Part shown: piece after piece, positions 11,350-22,689 of the stretch | Position numbering within the stretch: position 1 is the first letter of the stretch | How the letters are laid out: every line of letters begins with the position of its first letter | Origin: Diogma glabrata | Taxonomy: Eukaryota; Arthropoda; Insecta; Diptera; Cylindrotomidae | Length of the DNA: 64,000 bases | Direction of reading: 5' to 3' | Assembly: GCA_963693315.1 (NCBI GenBank) | Contig: OY856186.1 | Location: forward strand, 285,530,492-285,594,491 | Made by a program: the position numbers and the translations under genes | Notes under the pieces: model-generated | The model's database searches: none | The model's input: only the letters and a program-made list of their open reading frames with translations | What the model was told of the DNA's origin: nothing

Positions 11350-11640
11350 TCTCAAATTTAATGCGATCCATGAGCTTGACGATCCTTACAGATCTCAGCG
11401 ATATCGGGGCGAATAAATGATAACGCCACACTCATTTCTTCTTCTAAATTCCCTAGCCTCTCACGTTTGTTTGTCTTTATATTGACCATAGTTGAAAATC
11501 CTGCTTCGCAAAGTTATGCCGTGAAAAATAACAATAATATGTTCAAGGATTTTTTGCTTATACTCGGGTATTCATCTTTAACACAGATCCAAATATTTTC
11601 AGGAGTGTTCATGGAACTGTAATTTTAATCCACGATCTGA
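11350..11640 (-). pseudogene. hAT transposase C-terminal (dimerisation) remnant
   Basis: Read on the minus strand, the frame gives 'DEYPSISKKSLNILLLFF', then a stop, then 'LCEAGFSTMVNIKTNKRERL' and 'EEEMSVALSFIRPDIAEICK'. This is the conserved C-terminal dimerisation region of ZBED5/SCAND3-like hAT transposases, where the usual residue before 'LCE' is Tyr. One stop codon is visible. The BED finger and RNase H-like core are not present nearby. It confirms the class inferred from the ends and duplication of the host element. Confidence 0.85.
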
Positions 11641-11885
11641 AGAAAGCATTATTCTTCTTCATTTAAAGTAAAACTAGAAAATTCGGAAGAAATAAACGGG
11701 TTTCTTATCCAATCATTTGTTCATACTGTGTGAAAAAAAAACTTCATACAATTTTTATTTATTTATGTGTAAAATTAGAATTTTAATAACTGCAAAAATA
11801 TTTTATGTTTCCAAGAAGTAATTTTAACCCGAAAGATATTTTTATACATACACAGCCGAGAAACGTGTAAATTTTACGTACGTGT

Positions 11886-13305
11886 AAATTACTTCGGTCT
11901 GAAACACCTGAGTATTACATTCATGAGCTCAAAGTGAAATTCTTACCCCCACTTTTTTTTGGCATTTCTCGACGTTTTAGGACCTACTGATTCTAAAAAA
12001 GCAAAAAAAAAAATGTGTGTCTGTCTGTCGGCCGTCCGTCACAACCGACGAAATCTAGAAAACCGCTGGACGGATTTCAAAAATTTTTTTTTCTAAAAAT
12101 AGGTTTACTCAATGGGAAGAGCCGAAAGGACGATGTATTTGATAACTGTACCGGAAGTGGGTCAAAAAATCGTCAAGTGTGTCAAAACAAGGAAATTTGC
12201 ATATTTTTTGCTTAAAAAACGTTCATTTTAAGTGATTACGAGTAGGAACATTGAATTTGGAGAAATCTTGATGGTCGGGATTGGTATGCGAGACCAAAAT
12301 CTAGATTATTGCATTATAAGTTTGTCAAAAAATGTTGTCAAGTGTGTCAAAAGAAAGATTTTTATTTATTTTTTTACCCAATTTTTTGGGAAATAATAAA
12401 ATTAATTATTTGTTTGATATGCAATTTTATTGTTATTTTTGAGAATTATGGCATTATAAGTTTGTCAAAAACATAGTGTCAGGTGTGTCAAAAAACAATT
12501 TCATTTATTTTTTTAGCCAATTTTTTGGAAAAAAAAAATATAGCTGTTTTTATGACGTAAATGTAATTGAAAAGAAATTGGACATGGAAATTTTTGAATT
12601 TGTTATAGTTTTTGAAATATTTTTGTAATTTTGAAAAGTTTGTATTATTGATTTTCTAATAATTTTTGCAATATTTTTAGAATTTCGGAAAAATTTTGAA
12701 TTTTTAAGAATTTTTGGAATATTATTGGAATTTAGAAAAAGTTTAAATCTTTGATTTTATTCTAATTTTTGGAACATTTTTGGAATTTTGAAAAAAGTTT
12801 CAATTTTTGATTTTGTTATAATTTTTGCAATATTTTTAGAATTTTTGCAAAAATTTTTAATCTTTGATTTTGTAATAATTTTTGGAATATTTTTAGAATT
12901 TTGAAAAAAGTTTGAATTTTATTTAATTTTTACAATATTTTTGGAATTTTGAAAGAAATATGAATTTGTGATTTTGTAATATTTTCTCGAAACGCTAAAT
13001 GAAGAGGTTTTTGAGTAGTTGCTGAGTGTATCATCTTTTCACTAATTTATGTTAATTTACGATCTGTTATAATTTTCTGCCAACGTATTGATGTTTTGTG
13101 TTAGTTTTGTAATAAATTTCTAAACAGAGATAAAAAATACTAATACTTTAACAAAGAGTTTGATATATGCCGCTGCCCAAAACTAAAATCCATGTCATAA
13201 AAGTTTTTTGCCGAAAGCTATTTCAAAATCCTTAACTCAGACCGAAGTCTTGATATCTCAGAGCTTGAGATTTCAGCCCCTCCATATTTTTACATTGAAT
13301 TGATT
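11886..13305 (-). repeat. Long interspersed repeat, copy 2, nested in the hAT
   Basis: Reverse complement of the repeat at 2770-4869, shorter mainly because the 56-bp minisatellite has fewer units. It begins at 'aaattacttcggtct' and ends near 'cccctccatattttt'. It lacks the tRNA-like head that precedes copy 1. It lies inside the hAT, so it either moved in after the hAT arrived or was carried by it. Confidence 0.75.
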
Positions 13306-13580
13306 TTTATTTTAAAACAATTTTTAATTGAATTGATTGTACATTTGATTTTTTCGCGGAACAGTTGAATGTGCATCGCGGACCACAAGTGTGCCGTGGA
13401 ACACGCTTTGAGAACCACGGACTTAGGGAGATGACATACTCTCTCCCGAGGTTTTTATACAAATTTGTTTGAATTTATCGTAAATGTTTCTGTTTCCATA
13501 AAAACTTTCATTGTTGTTATTTTTTACTACCTAGGCAATAAAAGATGCAATCCGCAAATGAGAAAAATTCTGCACTCCAC

Positions 13581-14462
13581 AATTATTTAAAAACGTGCAA
13601 TCTTTCTTAAATTAGGTACTATTTCAAATGACACCCAAAAATTTGTTGTTGTTTATGTCCTTATCTTTACCTATAAAAAATTACAATTTCAAGAAATCAT
13701 TAAAATTTTTAAACGATTTTAATGGAACTCGTATACCAATAACAAACAGTTACAACTTGAAAAATGAAGAAGATTATTAATTGGCAATAATCATCCCCAA
13801 TAAAGTTTTTATTTACAAAACAAATAATCTTATTTATTTATGTTATTTAACAAAACGAAGGTCTGGTCTAGTTTTACTTGAAACTTGATTCAATCAAATA
13901 TTGTTGTAATGTTTAGCTCATAGAGGACATTTTTAATATAACTATATTAAGTGATAATCGATTGAATAGCATACCGGTGTGTTGATAGTTTTTAATGTTA
14001 TCGCATAATTTTTCGACCTAACCAACATTCGAACTTGCCCAACTAGCAAATTTACTTCTCAATTTTGAGTTATGCAAGCTTAAGCTTCAATGCAAGCTTA
14101 AACTTCAATAAAGCTTAAGCTTCAATAAAGGTTCGCTAAAGCACATAAGCAGAAGCTCGTCATATTTTACTTCTATAAAGTTTCGATTTTCATAGAGAAG
14201 TTCTCCTCACCACCGGAGTAAAAGCATCTAAAATACTTCTATATTATATATGAGAAACTTTACCGAAACTTATCTCCACAACTCTAAATAAAACTTCCGA
14301 AAAAAAGGTTATAGAAGATATGGCTGTCATCAGGATTGAAGTTGTTTCAGTTATAACTGTTTAAAGATCTTATAGAAGCACAGCTGTCATAGTCTAAAAA
14401 TTGCTTCAATATCCAGACTTTAGAAGTTTTACCGAGACTATTTTGCAAAAATGAAATATCGT
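13581..14462. other. No gene seen; short 'aagcttaagcttcaata' repeats
   Basis: At about 14070-14130 the string 'gcttaagcttcaata' is repeated about three times. A short piece of the window-start repeat is near 13622. Otherwise AT-rich. Confidence 0.5.
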
Positions 14463-15070
14463 CGGCTACAAAGCATTTACGTGTAACTACAGTTTAGAAA
14501 AATGGAAAGGAAGCTGACAAAATGATTTATTGCGATACTAAACAACCTTTAAAAAAAAAATTACTATCAATAAATAAAAAAAAATAGTTTTTTCTGTGAT
14601 AGCATATGAAAAGTCTATTTTCATCACGCTTAATATTCTGTGAAAATGGGTTCTTTTTCACTAGTGTAAAAAGAATAACAAATTGTAGTTACCATAGCAA
14701 CTGTAATAATCTTCATATCATTTAACATAGTTTTTAAAATAAAGCAACCATGGAAAAATAGAATATGAATTTTGATTGTTATTTTGTCGATTTCTAATTT
14801 AATAATTTCTAATAAATATCGTTTATATATTACCTATCATAAAAAAAATTGCATTTCCTACGCGAGATAAAAACATTTTACGTTCGTGAAATTGCTCCAC
14901 TCGACGCCGACGCGTCTCGTGAACAAATGTTCACTCACGGAAAAGCTGCGTTTTCATTTCTTGTAGGAAAATATACTATTTGTATATTGCTTGTTTCGAA
15001 TAATAAATCAATTTTTGGGCTTACTCTCAATTTTTCCAAAATGTAGCTACACGTAAATGCTTTGGAGCCG
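14463..15070. mobile_element. Non-autonomous DNA transposon, 608 bp, with terminal inverted repeats
   Basis: The left end 'cggctacaaagcatttacgt' pairs with the reversed right end 'cggctccaaagcatttacgt', and the match continues into 'gta.ctaca'. No convincing transposase is inside; the small frame at 14849-15046 is not recognised. Flanking bases 'tcgt' and 'tcga' do not give a clear target duplication, so the superfamily is open. Confidence 0.75.
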
Positions 15071-15560
15071 TCGATGTCAAACTGACGGAAGCTATTGGTT
15101 CTATTATAGAGGAGTTTATACGAAATTGAAATCGTTTCGTTTTTGTCAGAAAAGTATTGTGCATAAGGCGGTTTTTGTTTTTAATGAATTATTTAGACAT
15201 ATTTTGCACAATATAAAAATATACTTTATTTAGAGTCTCGAAATAGCAAAAAAAAAATCAATAAAAATCAGAATCAGCTAGAGTGGAATGGAGAAAATTT
15301 TATGATTATTTGGCTAAGTTTTATAAATAATGATATATGAATTTCCTTTACATTTCTGAAGGCCAAACTCGTCAGGAGTTAGGCGATATATAGAGTTTCA
15401 CAATTTGGTCACTCTATTAAAATAATTTATTTTTCATTAGAATGTTATTTTTCATAACCAGCTTCGATTTGAATACAGTTATGAACGTCATATCACATCA
15501 TAAATGACGGTTGCTATTTAGCCATCACGGCCCTCATAACGGCACGTTGCTATGTAAACA
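15071..15560. other. No gene seen
   Basis: AT-rich. Just beyond, at 15570-15600, 'ttcatagcaacgtatttgaa' resembles 28226-28256, linking the recombinase element here to sequence downstream of the nested region. Confidence 0.45.
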
Positions 15561-15635
15561 TTTTCATAGCAACGTATTTGAAAGGACACCAAAATAACTA
15601 TTACAATAAATTATTATAAATTATTTTATTTAAAA

Positions 15636-16413
15636 TTAGTTTATATAAAAATTAAAGTTGCAATAATTAAAATTATTGTCTGAAAATATATGGGTTTGCA
15701 GATCTGGAGTGTTCGTATTTGTGTTTTCCACTGAAATCACTTGATCGCTTTTATTTGTCGCGGTATAGTTTGTTGGTGGCTCTGCTAGTTCCAACGCATC
15801 CATTAAAAGCTTAAAAGCCTTATTTTTGGTAGCAACACTCTCTTCTACATACGCTTCTGCCACTGAAGAGCTCTTCCACTTCCCATGCATCTTCAACGTT
15901 TCGAAAGATGCCCCTGCTCCAACCAATAGAGTGGCCAATGTTCTTCTTAGGCTATGTCCAGTATATCCTTTCCAATCTTTTGATTTCAAAATCTTTGCCA
16001 CAGTTGCTAGAACATTGCCTAAGGTGTTCTTTCCCACGGGCTGTTCAGTACATTTTCCGTTCTTATAATTTAGAAAAAAACGTTTGGAAGCCTTTTCTCC
16101 CCTTATAGACATATATTTTTTGATTATTTGTAAGGCCCTGATTTTATCCTCGTCTATAATACTAAACCCTGACGAGTGGCCAGTTTTGGTGGAAGGTACA
16201 TTAACAACTAGACAGGAACCCTTGTCTTCAATGTCGTCTGTTGACATCTTCGTCAACTCATCCCTCCGCAAGGCCCCAAACACACCCATTAAAATAACTA
16301 CTTTGTGCAGAAGGTAATCACTATCAGGGGCATCTTGAATGAAACATTGGATATGGTCCGACTCTAACACTTTGGATTTTTTTGTTACGTAATAGGGTGG
16401 GTGGGTGAGTTTT
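15636..16413 (-). CDS. Crypton-like tyrosine recombinase, C-terminal catalytic part
   Basis: The long minus frame encodes the catalytic core of a tyrosine recombinase. The first Arg is in 'GVFGALRRDELTKM', the His-x-x-Arg box in 'TGHSLRRTLATLLVGAG', then comes 'LKMHGKWKSSSVAEAYVEES', with the His/Trp position and the nucleophile Tyr of 'AYV'. All core residues are visible and there is no stop across 244 residues from Met 16370 to 15636. The open frame continues upstream through 'LTHPPYYVTKKSK' to a splice-acceptor-like 'cctatgcag' ending at 16414, so the true start is probably in another exon upstream. N-terminal exons are not found; unrelated repeat sequence and a Gypsy insertion follow. Such proteins in insects come from Crypton elements or domesticated copies (family knowledge). 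Confidence 0.8.
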
Positions 16414-16599
16414 CTGCATAGGATCTTGATGAAACTTTGGCAAATGATACAGGTTCACTTGAAAATGGAAGATCTGGATTCATTTTAAATTTGGACAAAA
16501 TGGCGGGGGGTCTCCCGAACACCTCTAAGTTTAAATCTTGAATAACTTCTGATCCCGGACTATGATCTTATTGAAACTTAGTATATAAGGTTTAAGTAC

Positions 16600-16850
16600 C
16601 GTTTTATATGGATATACATAGTAATTTATATTGGTATTGGATTATATTTCTACCTCACATATCATATTACTTTTGTTATATTAGTATGTATTTGATTATA
16701 TTTGCCCCGTTAATTCTATACTTAATATTCAATGTAAATTATTATAATCAGTCGATTTCGAGCTTTACTATGATAAAGTACTTTTGTGAAATAAATAAAA
16801 CATAATCAGAAAGTTATAAAGTATTTTATTATTTAGGGCCCAACCAAACA
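16600..16850 (+). repeat. 5' LTR of the Mag-like Gypsy
   Basis: Starts 'cgttttatatgg' (the right LTR has the canonical 'tgttttatatgg', so the first T is mutated) and ends '...cccaaccaaaca'. Same length as the right LTR and almost the same sequence. It contains 'aaataaaacataatcag', a polyadenylation-like signal. Confidence 0.93.
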
Positions 16851-16868
16851 TGGCGCAGTTGGTTTTAA
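16851..16868 (+). promoter_or_regulatory. Primer-binding site
   Basis: 'tggcgcagttggttttaa' begins directly after the LTR, as expected for the tRNA primer site. The priming tRNA was not determined. Confidence 0.7.
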
Positions 16869-17009
16869 GTGTGAAAAATTAATTAAAAATTAATTAAAAA
16901 ATCTTCGCTGTTAAAAATAGATTCAAGTATTTCGGATATTGAAGAAGTAGAAATTATTCTATCTAGTGATTCAAAAAGTGATTCGGAAACGGATAGTGAA
17001 AGTAATAAA

Positions 17010-18491
17010 ATGGAATACAATAAACCAGATCCGTTAGTTCTAGAAGGCAACTTAACGGTAAATTTTAATAATTTTAAACGTGATTTCATAAATTTTATGA
17101 CGGCTTCAGAGAAAACGAAAAAACCTGAACCCGTTAAAAAAGCAATTTTATTAAATCTTGTTGGGACTGATGCTCGTGAAAAATATTATTCGTGGGAGAT
17201 TTCGACTGATGATACTAAAAGCATGGAAGATGTTCTTTCTGCTTTTGAAGGATTTTGCAATCCAAAAAAGAATGCAATTTATGAGCGCATGAAATTTTAT
17301 CGAAGGATACAGCGTGATCTAGAAAATTTTGACAACTTTCTGACTGATTTACGTCAACTTTCGAATGGATGTGAATTTGGTACTGAACGGGATAATTTAA
17401 TACGGGATTTCATCATTTTGGGACTAAACAACAAAGAAATAAGTGATAAACTGATGAATACGGCTAATTTGAATTTAGAGACAACAATAAACATGTTGAG
17501 AGTTGCAGAGCTGGAGCAAGTGAGGTCAAAAGAAGTTCATGGTGACATTAAGACTGAAGTACATGCAGTTAAAGGAAATAATAATAGAGGGAGTATCAAT
17601 CGAAATAATTTTTTCAATTTAAAACAAAATTCAAATAATTTAAATAAAAATTCTATTAATTCAGCTAATCAAAAACCAAATATTTCGTTTAATAATCGTT
17701 TTAATTCTTCTTTTAGGAAAAATGGAAATACAATCAACTGCAATAAATGTTTAACAACTCATGAAAAATTTAAATGTCCAGCATTTAGAAAATTATGCAA
17801 ATATTGCAACAAGCCAGGACACTATTTTCTGGCATGTGAATTATTAAATAAGAAAAAGGTGCAGAATTTAAATGAAATCAAAACTTCAGAGGATAATTCT
17901 CATTTAAGTGAAGGTATAGATTCAAGTTTCTTCTTGGATAGTCTGATGAGTTCTAAATCTCAAATTGAGTCACAATGGTATGAAAAATTATATTTTGAGA
18001 ATATTTCTATTAATTTTAAATTGGATACAGGCTCGGAAATTAATGTTTTACCTAAAAAGTATTTGTCAAAAATTAATCAATTGTATTCGTTAGAGCCAGT
18101 AAATTTGTTAGTAGAGTCTTACGGTGGTAATAAACTCAAAACAATCGGGAAAATTGGTCTTAATTGTCGATACAAAAATTTAATTTTATTTCTGGAGTTT
18201 AGAGTTATTGATACAGAATGTCCCCCCATTTTAGGAATTTTCGGTTGTCGAGATTTCGGGATTATTAAAAGAATGGATATGATTCACAGTAATGATAAGA
18301 AAATAGTTTTATCTGAATTTTCTGACCTTTTTGAAGGTCTTGGATGTTTTTCTGATTTGTGTAAATTAAGAACCTGTGATGATGTAACTCCAATGGTTAA
18401 TCCTTCTCGACGTGTACCGCTTTCAGTTATGCCTAAATTAGAAAAGAAATTATATTTTTTAGCAGATATTGGAGTAATTGAAAGGATATAG
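17010..18491 (+). CDS. Gag plus protease, start of RT (Mag-like Gypsy)
   Basis: The 493-residue frame starts at the first ATG after the leader. Residues 1-170 form a Gag capsid-like region ('AILLNLVGTDAREKYYSW', 'FDNFLTDLRQLSNGCEFG'). An Asn-rich linker follows. A CCHC zinc knuckle 'CKYCNKPGHYFLAC' lies near residue 265 and binds RNA. Then comes the aspartic protease active site 'FKLDTGSEINVLP' near residue 340. The frame runs into the RT start ('TPMVNPSRRVPLSVMPKLEK') and ends at a frameshift near 18486. Gag and Pol therefore share one frame with no separate Pol start, as in Mag elements. No env-like gene is present downstream. Confidence 0.88.
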   Translation: MEYNKPDPLVLEGNLTVNFNNFKRDFINFMTASEKTKKPEPVKKAILLNLVGTDAREKYYSWEISTDDTKSMEDVLSAFEGFCNPKKNAIYERMKFYRRIQRDLENFDNFLTDLRQLSNGCEFGTERDNLIRDFIILGLNNKEISDKLMNTANLNLETTINMLRVAELEQVRSKEVHGDIKTEVHAVKGNNNRGSINRNNFFNLKQNSNNLNKNSINSANQKPNISFNNRFNSSFRKNGNTINCNKCLTTHEKFKCPAFRKLCKYCNKPGHYFLACELLNKKKVQNLNEIKTSEDNSHLSEGIDSSFFLDSLMSSKSQIESQWYEKLYFENISINFKLDTGSEINVLPKKYLSKINQLYSLEPVNLLVESYGGNKLKTIGKIGLNCRYKNLILFLEFRVIDTECPPILGIFGCRDFGIIKRMDMIHSNDKKIVLSEFSDLFEGLGCFSDLCKLRTCDDVTPMVNPSRRVPLSVMPKLEKKLYFLADIGVIERI

Positions 18492-19480
18492 CACACCCAA
18501 AAAATTGGGTGAGCAATATAGTCATTGTAGAGAAAATAAATGGTGATATGAGACTTTCCTAGATCCAAGGAACCTTAATAAAGCTCTAATACCAGAAAAA
18601 TTTGCTATACCAAATTTAGAAGGGTTAAGATCAAAGCTTAGTAGCATGAAATTTTTCTCAGTATTGGATTTTAAGGAGGGATTTTGGCAGGTGAGTCTTG
18701 ACTCAGAGTCAACGGATATTTGTACTTTTAGTACACCGTTCGGGTGTTATAAATTCACACGTCTTCCATATGGATTGAACGTTTCACCTGAAATTTTTCA
18801 AAGAAATACATACAATAGTGTTTGTGATCTTCCAGGTACTATAGTGTATATTGATGATTTGTTGGTTTTTGGGCGGACAATGAATGAACATGATAATAAT
18901 TTAAAAGCTGTTTTTAATCGGGCTAGGAATTTGGGAATAAAATTTAATCCCAATAAATTTCAATATAGAGTGGATCATGTTAAATATATTGGACAAATTT
19001 TTTCGGCGGAGGGTATGAAACCAGACCCAAGTCGCGTTAAATCCATTGAAAAATTAGATATTCCTACTAATAGAAAAGAATTAGATTCAGTGTTAGGAAT
19101 GGTTAATTATCTTCGGAATTTTATTCCAAATTTATCGGAAGAATCAAAAAATTTAAGAGAACTTTTAAAAAAAGGAAAGAAATTTATGTGGACAGAGACA
19201 CATACTGCAGAATTCAGAATTAGGGAGTTAATTACAAATTCGCCAACTTTAAAAAATTTTGATGAAAAAAAAGAAGTTGTCATTCAATGTGACGCTTCAC
19301 AATTTGGGCTTGGGGCTTGTATAATACAGGATGGTGGACCTGTGTGCTTTGCTTCGAGAAGTCTCTCTCCAGCAGAACAGAATTATTCCCAAATCGAAAA
19401 GGAGTTGTTAGCGATTACTTTTGCTGCGAACAAATTTCATTACTATATATATGGGAGACTTGTCACGGTACATACGGATC
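18492..19480 (+). pseudogene. RT and first half of RNase H (Mag-like Gypsy)
   Basis: After two frame changes (about 18486 and 18560) the RT reads on. 'FFSVLDFKEGFWQVSL' carries the first catalytic Asp, 'FTRLPYGLNVSPEIFQ' is the next motif, and 'IVYIDDLLVFGR' is the YxDD catalytic box. The RNase H start 'VVIQCDASQFGLGACI' follows, then 'SRSLSPAEQNYSQIEKELLA'. The last complete motif before the hAT insertion at 19481 is 'VTVHTD'. All catalytic residues seen are intact; the damage is the two frameshifts plus the insertion. Confidence 0.9.
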
Positions 19481-19595
19481 CAGTGGCGTAGCTAGCATGG
19501 GTGGCACCCGGGGCGGATATTGTGGTGTCACCCCAAAAATAAAAACTGTCAATAATAATAAAAAGCCGATAAACGTAATTTGTAATTTTTTTTAA

Positions 19596-22480
19596 TTAAT
19601 ACAAATGAGCATTATTATTATAAGCCCGCAAGTAATTTTTAACTAATTTTAATTTGCTGAAACTCCTCTCACACGAAGCCACTAATACGCAAATAGTCAT
19701 AAATAACTTTAGTGCGACCGTAAGATTCGGAAGAAATTCTAAAACATCCCATTCTACGATGAATTTCAAAAAGTCTAGGTACACCCAGTTAGAAACTGTA
19801 ACATTGGCCGCTTTTAAATGCCTCCTCACCCTTTGTATCTCTATGAGGAGTTCTGTTGCCAATACCGCATCATAAAAACCAGTAAATTTTGATACCGATA
19901 ATTTTAATTCTTCACTGTTCGCCAAAAGCTAAGTGTTTGTCTGCACAACCTCGAACAATGAAGCTAAATCTTGAACTGACTTCAGTCTAGTTCGGAGTTC
20001 AACACTGAATCGGTCAAGACATTCCAACATGTCCTTTTTAAGTTGAGCTCTCAGTGTCAGTCCAACATCAGGTGCAAACTCACCACCCGTTCGTTTTTTG
20101 CGTTTTTATGACGAATTCGGCTTTCCATTGGAATGTCATAGTCCTCCGATTTTTTCGCAGCAAGATCTATTGCCTCTTCTACAATGAGACTTCGTTATGA
20201 ATTGACACTATTTTTGTAGCTAATTGATCAATATTCAAGCCCGTGCTTTGCAATCCAATCTGAGCACAGATATTATTTCTCTTAGAATATCATTCCAAAA
20301 CAAAAGATAGCAAAGAAACGAAAAATCACATGCTGCATTGATAAGGTTCTGTGCAGCGCCTCTAGTGTCTACATTTTCTTGTTAATCACTTAACTTCTCA
20401 ATTTCAGCCACAATCCCATCAAAGTTTTCGGCCAATACTTTTACTGCAGCATAATGAGCACTTCAATGCACTGTTAAGAGTATTTTAACAGTTGCTTTGT
20501 TGTGTTTAGCAAGTACTTTCCAGCGGCTAGTCGAAGCAGAAAAACATGTAAAAATGGCTTCCACTGACGAGTGTTGGCCGTATAAATTAATTGAATGATC
20601 TTTGCAGCCCACAAAAATTGCTTTGTTATTTTTTGCTTTAATAATAGCTTGCACTTCTCCATGTATACTACTCATAACAGCTGCATTATCATAACCTTTG
20701 GGAGCGACAATTCATAACATCTATACCATCATTTTCAAGATTTTACACTGAAAAAAACATGTCCTATTTCCAATCGAAATGCAGTTATCTCAACCTCACC
20801 GTGCGGGTAGATATGGCGAATCGAAATACGAGATTGATTCAACAACCGTACAATGATAAGCCGATGCAGCTGAGACAATCACATGAAATATTTATGTGAA
20901 AATAAAATATAGTTCAATTAATCTCAAATACTTAAATTTTAAAATGAAAAATTCATGATATAAGGCCAAAAAAATATGTTTTCATGGAAATAGTTATTAA
21001 CTTTATTCAACTACTGTTATATTGGATAACACTTTATATTTTAATTACACCTCATTCTGTTATCAGGAAAATGTTACTGAGTACTGAGTAGTTGTCCCAA
21101 TCACGGTGAAATTGTTTGTAAATATCTTTTCTTTGCATGAATAATAAACTGCCATCTTCGAGATGAGGTTATCATTACTTCAATTTTTTTTTCAGTGTAA
21201 GAATTTCATCGCTTAAATCAGCGGCTTTTTTCCACGTAAAGGAAAAAATCCAAGGAATACTTCCTTGATTTTCACTTTTCTACCATCAATTTTCACATAA
21301 CGAATCACTTCTGACATTTGATCAATATGTGAAATGTCAGGTGTGCTATCAAACATAATTCCAAAATATTTAACCGATTTAATTTCGTTGACAAGCTTAA
21401 ACTTTACGTGGATCGCTAAAACATTTATGAACTCATTTTGTATATCTGGTGACAAATATGATACTTTTGGTGATTTACCATGCTCCAAATTCAAAATGTG
21501 TTCTCTTAAGACTACATCATACTTTGACAATAGTTTGGTTAGTTCTAAGAAATTGCCTTTATTTGAAGAACTTTGTCCTTCATCATGTCCATGAAATGCT
21601 GGGTTTTGTTTAGATAAAAACAAAGTTATATCCAATAGTCTTGATAAAAGATGTTTCCACTTCTGTTTTTCATTATCTATTAATTGCAAGGCTGCGTCTC
21701 GTATCGTTTTATGAATTTTTAACCTCATTTCCAAAGTTTTCCACTTTTCAAAATTCTCCAGATGTTCATTTGAAGTTTCATGCTCGGCCACTTTGGGATT
21801 TAGTTTCCACCGCTTCTGATATCCAGTAGTAAATGTTGATTTTGTATTATTATTATTGGTGACAGCAAATACACGACAACAGAAGCAATACAGGACGCAA
21901 GTTATAATTTACAGGAGAATAAACAATCCATGGCCGTAGAATTTTTTCACCATTATTCATCATTTTATAAAACCATTCTTTAGAAAGATGGCGAACATCA
22001 CCTTTTATGTCTAACCCGTGTCTAGATACAGTAACAAACGACCCTTCTCTATTTTGAAAATGTTTACTTTCTTTTTTTATGATTTCAATGCGAACATTAC
22101 CAGAGACGAGTATATTCCAATGTGATACATCTCTTAAGTCCTGAAGTGATTCACCCATGCAAATACTGTCTTCGATAGTAGAAGCATTAGCGGCATTATC
22201 ACTGTCATTTTCATTATTCCTTTCTAATTCGTCATCATAGGTTATCATTATTAATTCTGTATTGTTGCTGTTAGTTTCCGAATATTAGCCAATATTCTCT
22301 GAAACATTCGTTGCATCAACGTGATAATCAGTTTCTTTTGATGAACCTTGGATATCATCGGGTTTTGTAACATATTTATAGATTTGGTCTTTCTCTGCTG
22401 GAACCAACTTTTTCTTTAAAAAGTATGAACTCCTCGTGGCATATTTATTTTTTGGGATATTTGCTAAACGAAATCTAAAA
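19596..22480 (-). pseudogene. hAT transposase, ZMYM1/TTF-zinc-finger type, decayed
   Basis: Read from high to low coordinates: a Lys-rich N-terminus ('SSYFLKKKLVPAEKDQIYKY') just after a splice-acceptor-like 'tttttttag' near 22476; one stop near 22287; the TTF zinc finger ('LRPWIVYSPV', then after a frameshift 'YCFCCRVFAV') around 21850-21930; 'EHETSNEHLENFEKW' and the RNase H-like start 'YFGIMFDSTPDISHIDQMS' to 21213; a MITE insertion; 'IHGEVQAIIKAKNNKAIF' and 'FSASTSRWKVL' near 20500-20690; then the C-terminal dimerisation region 'ICVLVASCERSFSKLKLVKN' at 19596-19720. The first catalytic Asp (D in 'DSTPD') is kept. Several frameshifts and stops show that it is dead. Confidence 0.88.
20746..21197. 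mobile_element. MITE, 452 bp, TA-flanked, inside the hAT transposase
   Basis: The left end 'cactgaaaaaaa' and the right end 'ttttttttcagtg' are inverted. TA lies outside each (20744-20745 and 21198-21199). The transposase reading resumes on both sides, so this insertion interrupts it. A TA target and CACTG start fit a Tc1/mariner-type MITE, but that is inference. Confidence 0.8.
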
Positions 22481-22689
22481 AAATATTTTTAATTATAGTA
22501 TAGGTATCAGCAAAGCATTAATTCTAAATATATTTGTAGGATACATAATAGGTACATAGTTCATAATAAGTACACTGTGTTAACGACTAAATAAACCGCT
22601 AAGAAAATTAATTTATTTAAATTTCCTTGTAACAACTTATATTAAATAATATTTGATAAAATGGAATATACAAATCATAGCCTAATATT

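Larger units (their letters stand above)
10991..13420 (-). mobile_element. hAT transposon remnant with 8-bp target duplication
   Basis: The element starts 'ccttggttctcaaa' and its reversed end is 'ccgtggttctcaaa'. It is flanked on both sides by the octamer 'acttaggg' (10983-10990 and 13421-13428), the target duplication length of hAT elements. Inside are a C-terminal transposase piece on the minus strand (11350-11640) and a nested inverted copy of the long repeat (11886-13305). The internal loss of most of the transposase makes it non-autonomous. Confidence 0.88.
10895..13580 (+). repeat. Unclassified repeat, copy split by a hAT
   Basis: The two outer pieces, about 10895-10990 and 13421-13580, match in reverse complement a continuous stretch at about 45640-46115: 'ggagagaag.gtatgttttt', 'gagcccgag', then after the hAT 'gagatgacat', 'caaatttgtttgaatttatcgta' and 'gatgcaatccgcaaatgag'. 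The second copy lacks the 2.4-kb insert, which independently supports the hAT boundaries. Confidence 0.7.

Noticed and set aside
16608..16805. Plus frame of 65 codons, also at 26069-26275
   Set aside because: Lies within the two LTRs; hydrophobic wording comes from AT-rich LTR sequence.
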